Of a stretch of DNA of 64,000 nucleotides, positions 63,287 through 64,000 are shown one piece after another. Numbering within the stretch: position 1 is the stretch's first letter; each line of letters starts with the position of its first letter. This DNA comes from Pseudomonas purpurea (GTDB taxonomy: Bacteria; Pseudomonadota; Gammaproteobacteria; Pseudomonadales; Pseudomonadaceae), in NCBI RefSeq assembly GCF_039908635.1, contig NZ_CP150918.1, forward strand, positions 4,542,001 to 4,606,000. Reading direction: 5' to 3'. The notes under the pieces are model-generated. The model saw only the letters and a program-made list of their open reading frames with translations, searched no databases and was not told the DNA's origin. The position numbers were made by a program, and so were the translations under genes.

Positions 63287-64000
63287 ATGAACCCTCACAC
63301 GCGTTTTCACGTCACACCTCATCAGCCTTTCGGCCTGCTCATCGGCCCGGCGTTCAGCGGCCAAACCGTCGAGCAACTGCCGGTCAGCGAACTGCGAGCG
63401 CTGGCCCGCGAGCATCATTTGCTGGTCCTGCGCGGCTTTGCGCCGACCTTCCGTGACTCACCGTCGCTGACCCGCTACGCCCGGCAGTGGGGCGAGATCA
63501 AGATGTGGCCGTTCGGCGCCGTGCTGGATGTGCGCGAACACCATGACGCCACCGACCACATTTTCGACCACAGTGGCGTGCCCTTGCATTGGGACGGCAT
63601 GTACAAGCCGACCATTCCCGAATTCCAACTGTTCAACTGCCTGCACGCCCCCGCCGAAAACGAGGGCGGTTGCACCACGTTCCTCAATACCCGCGCCCTG
63701 CTCGCCGACGTTCCGCCCGCGATTCTGGAGCTGTGGAAAACCGTGCGCGTGACCTACCGCATCCAGAAAGTCGTGCACTACGGCGGCGAGGTCTGTTCGC
63801 CGCTGCTGGTGGCCGACCCGCGCGACGGGCAGTGGGTACTGCGCTACAACGAACCGGCAGAAAAGGACAAACGCTTCCTCAACCGCCACGCCCTGGAGTA
63901 CCACGGCCTTGCGCCCGAACAGGTTGAAGCCTTCGAACAGGACCTGCATCGACGCCTGCACGACCCGCGTTTCTTCTACGCTCACACCTGGCAGCCGAAC
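63287..64000 (+). CDS. pvcB: Fe(II)/2-oxoglutarate dioxygenase of the isonitrile pathway (3' end outside window)
   Basis: The frame from ATG 63287 is open for 238 codons to the window edge, so the C-terminus is missing. It belongs to the TauD/TfdA family: LVLRGFAPTF near the N-terminus and the iron ligands in VPLHWDGMYKP (His-x-Asp). The second His lies beyond the window or near its end. In P. aeruginosa PvcB acts on tyrosine isonitrile to give an alkenyl isonitrile. The gap of about 40 bases to pvcA indicates one operon. The next genes (for instance pvcC/pvcD, or a glycosyltransferase as in rhabduscin clusters) would define the product and are not visible. Confidence 0.87.
   Translation, partial: MNPHTRFHVTPHQPFGLLIGPAFSGQTVEQLPVSELRALAREHHLLVLRGFAPTFRDSPSLTRYARQWGEIKMWPFGAVLDVREHHDATDHIFDHSGVPLHWDGMYKPTIPEFQLFNCLHAPAENEGGCTTFLNTRALLADVPPAILELWKTVRVTYRIQKVVHYGGEVCSPLLVADPRDGQWVLRYNEPAEKDKRFLNRHALEYHGLAPEQVEAFEQDLHRRLHDPRFFYAHTWQPN

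Overview
The window is chromosomal DNA of a Pseudomonas, most likely of the P. fluorescens group. The evidence is high GC with typical codon use, an AauRS/sigma-54 acidic amino acid uptake locus, glpD and glpM, a divergent metE/metR pair, and two families of Pseudomonas REP palindromes arranged as REPINs together with a RAYT transposase. I see no tRNA, rRNA, CRISPR array or prophage. All assignments come from reading the sequence and recalling protein families; no database search was run.

Layout. 1-921 is the 3' end of glpD. 1118-8093 is an acidic amino acid ABC transporter (aatJQMP/gltIJKL type) with a sigma-54 promoter and two AauR-like palindromes, followed by its sensor and regulator (aauS, aauR) and glpM. 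8523-10229 (minus) is a small operon of an arginase-fold protein and two four-helix EamA/SMR-like proteins, followed by a MipA-like outer-membrane protein. 11255-18682 is a sigma-54-type operon: HAD phosphatase, class III aminotransferase, alpha/beta hydrolase, FemAB/GNAT-like transferase, then its own histidine kinase and NtrC-type regulator. 18850-24700 holds a secreted hydrolase, metE/metR, a LysE exporter and a NUDIX hydrolase.

24775-35688 is a dense signalling locus: REC plus degenerate HD-GYP (minus strand); then on the plus strand REC-PAS-GGDEF-EAL, REC-GGDEF-EAL, a di-haem cytochrome c peroxidase, a membrane histidine kinase and a REC-histidine kinase, most overlapping by 4 bp; and a LuxR regulator. 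In the two GGDEF-EAL proteins opposite halves look inactive, so one should be a cyclase and the other a phosphodiesterase. I regard this as the strongest candidate for an undescribed system.

35916-42363 holds a glutamate-synthase-like flavoprotein, an ABM monooxygenase, a GT39-type membrane glycosyltransferase, OpgC and an amino acid permease. 42736-43608 is the RAYT gene between two REPINs. 43704-46850 is a large bifunctional penicillin-binding protein. 46932-52077 is a very large DUF6543-LRR-NEL E3-ligase-like effector with a frameshift. 52159-59068 (minus) is a CS1/alpha-type chaperone-usher fimbrial operon with two tip-adhesin paralogues, one stopped by an amber codon in place of a Trp. 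59555-60960 is a YqjI/YqjH-like PadR regulator and ferric reductase pair. The window ends in pvcA and pvcB, the core of an isonitrile pathway that continues beyond 64000.

Quality. Three genes (aatQ, the NEL effector, the yqjH-like reductase) each carry one extra base in a short C or G run. Sequencing or assembly error is a serious possibility and should be excluded before any of them is called a pseudogene.
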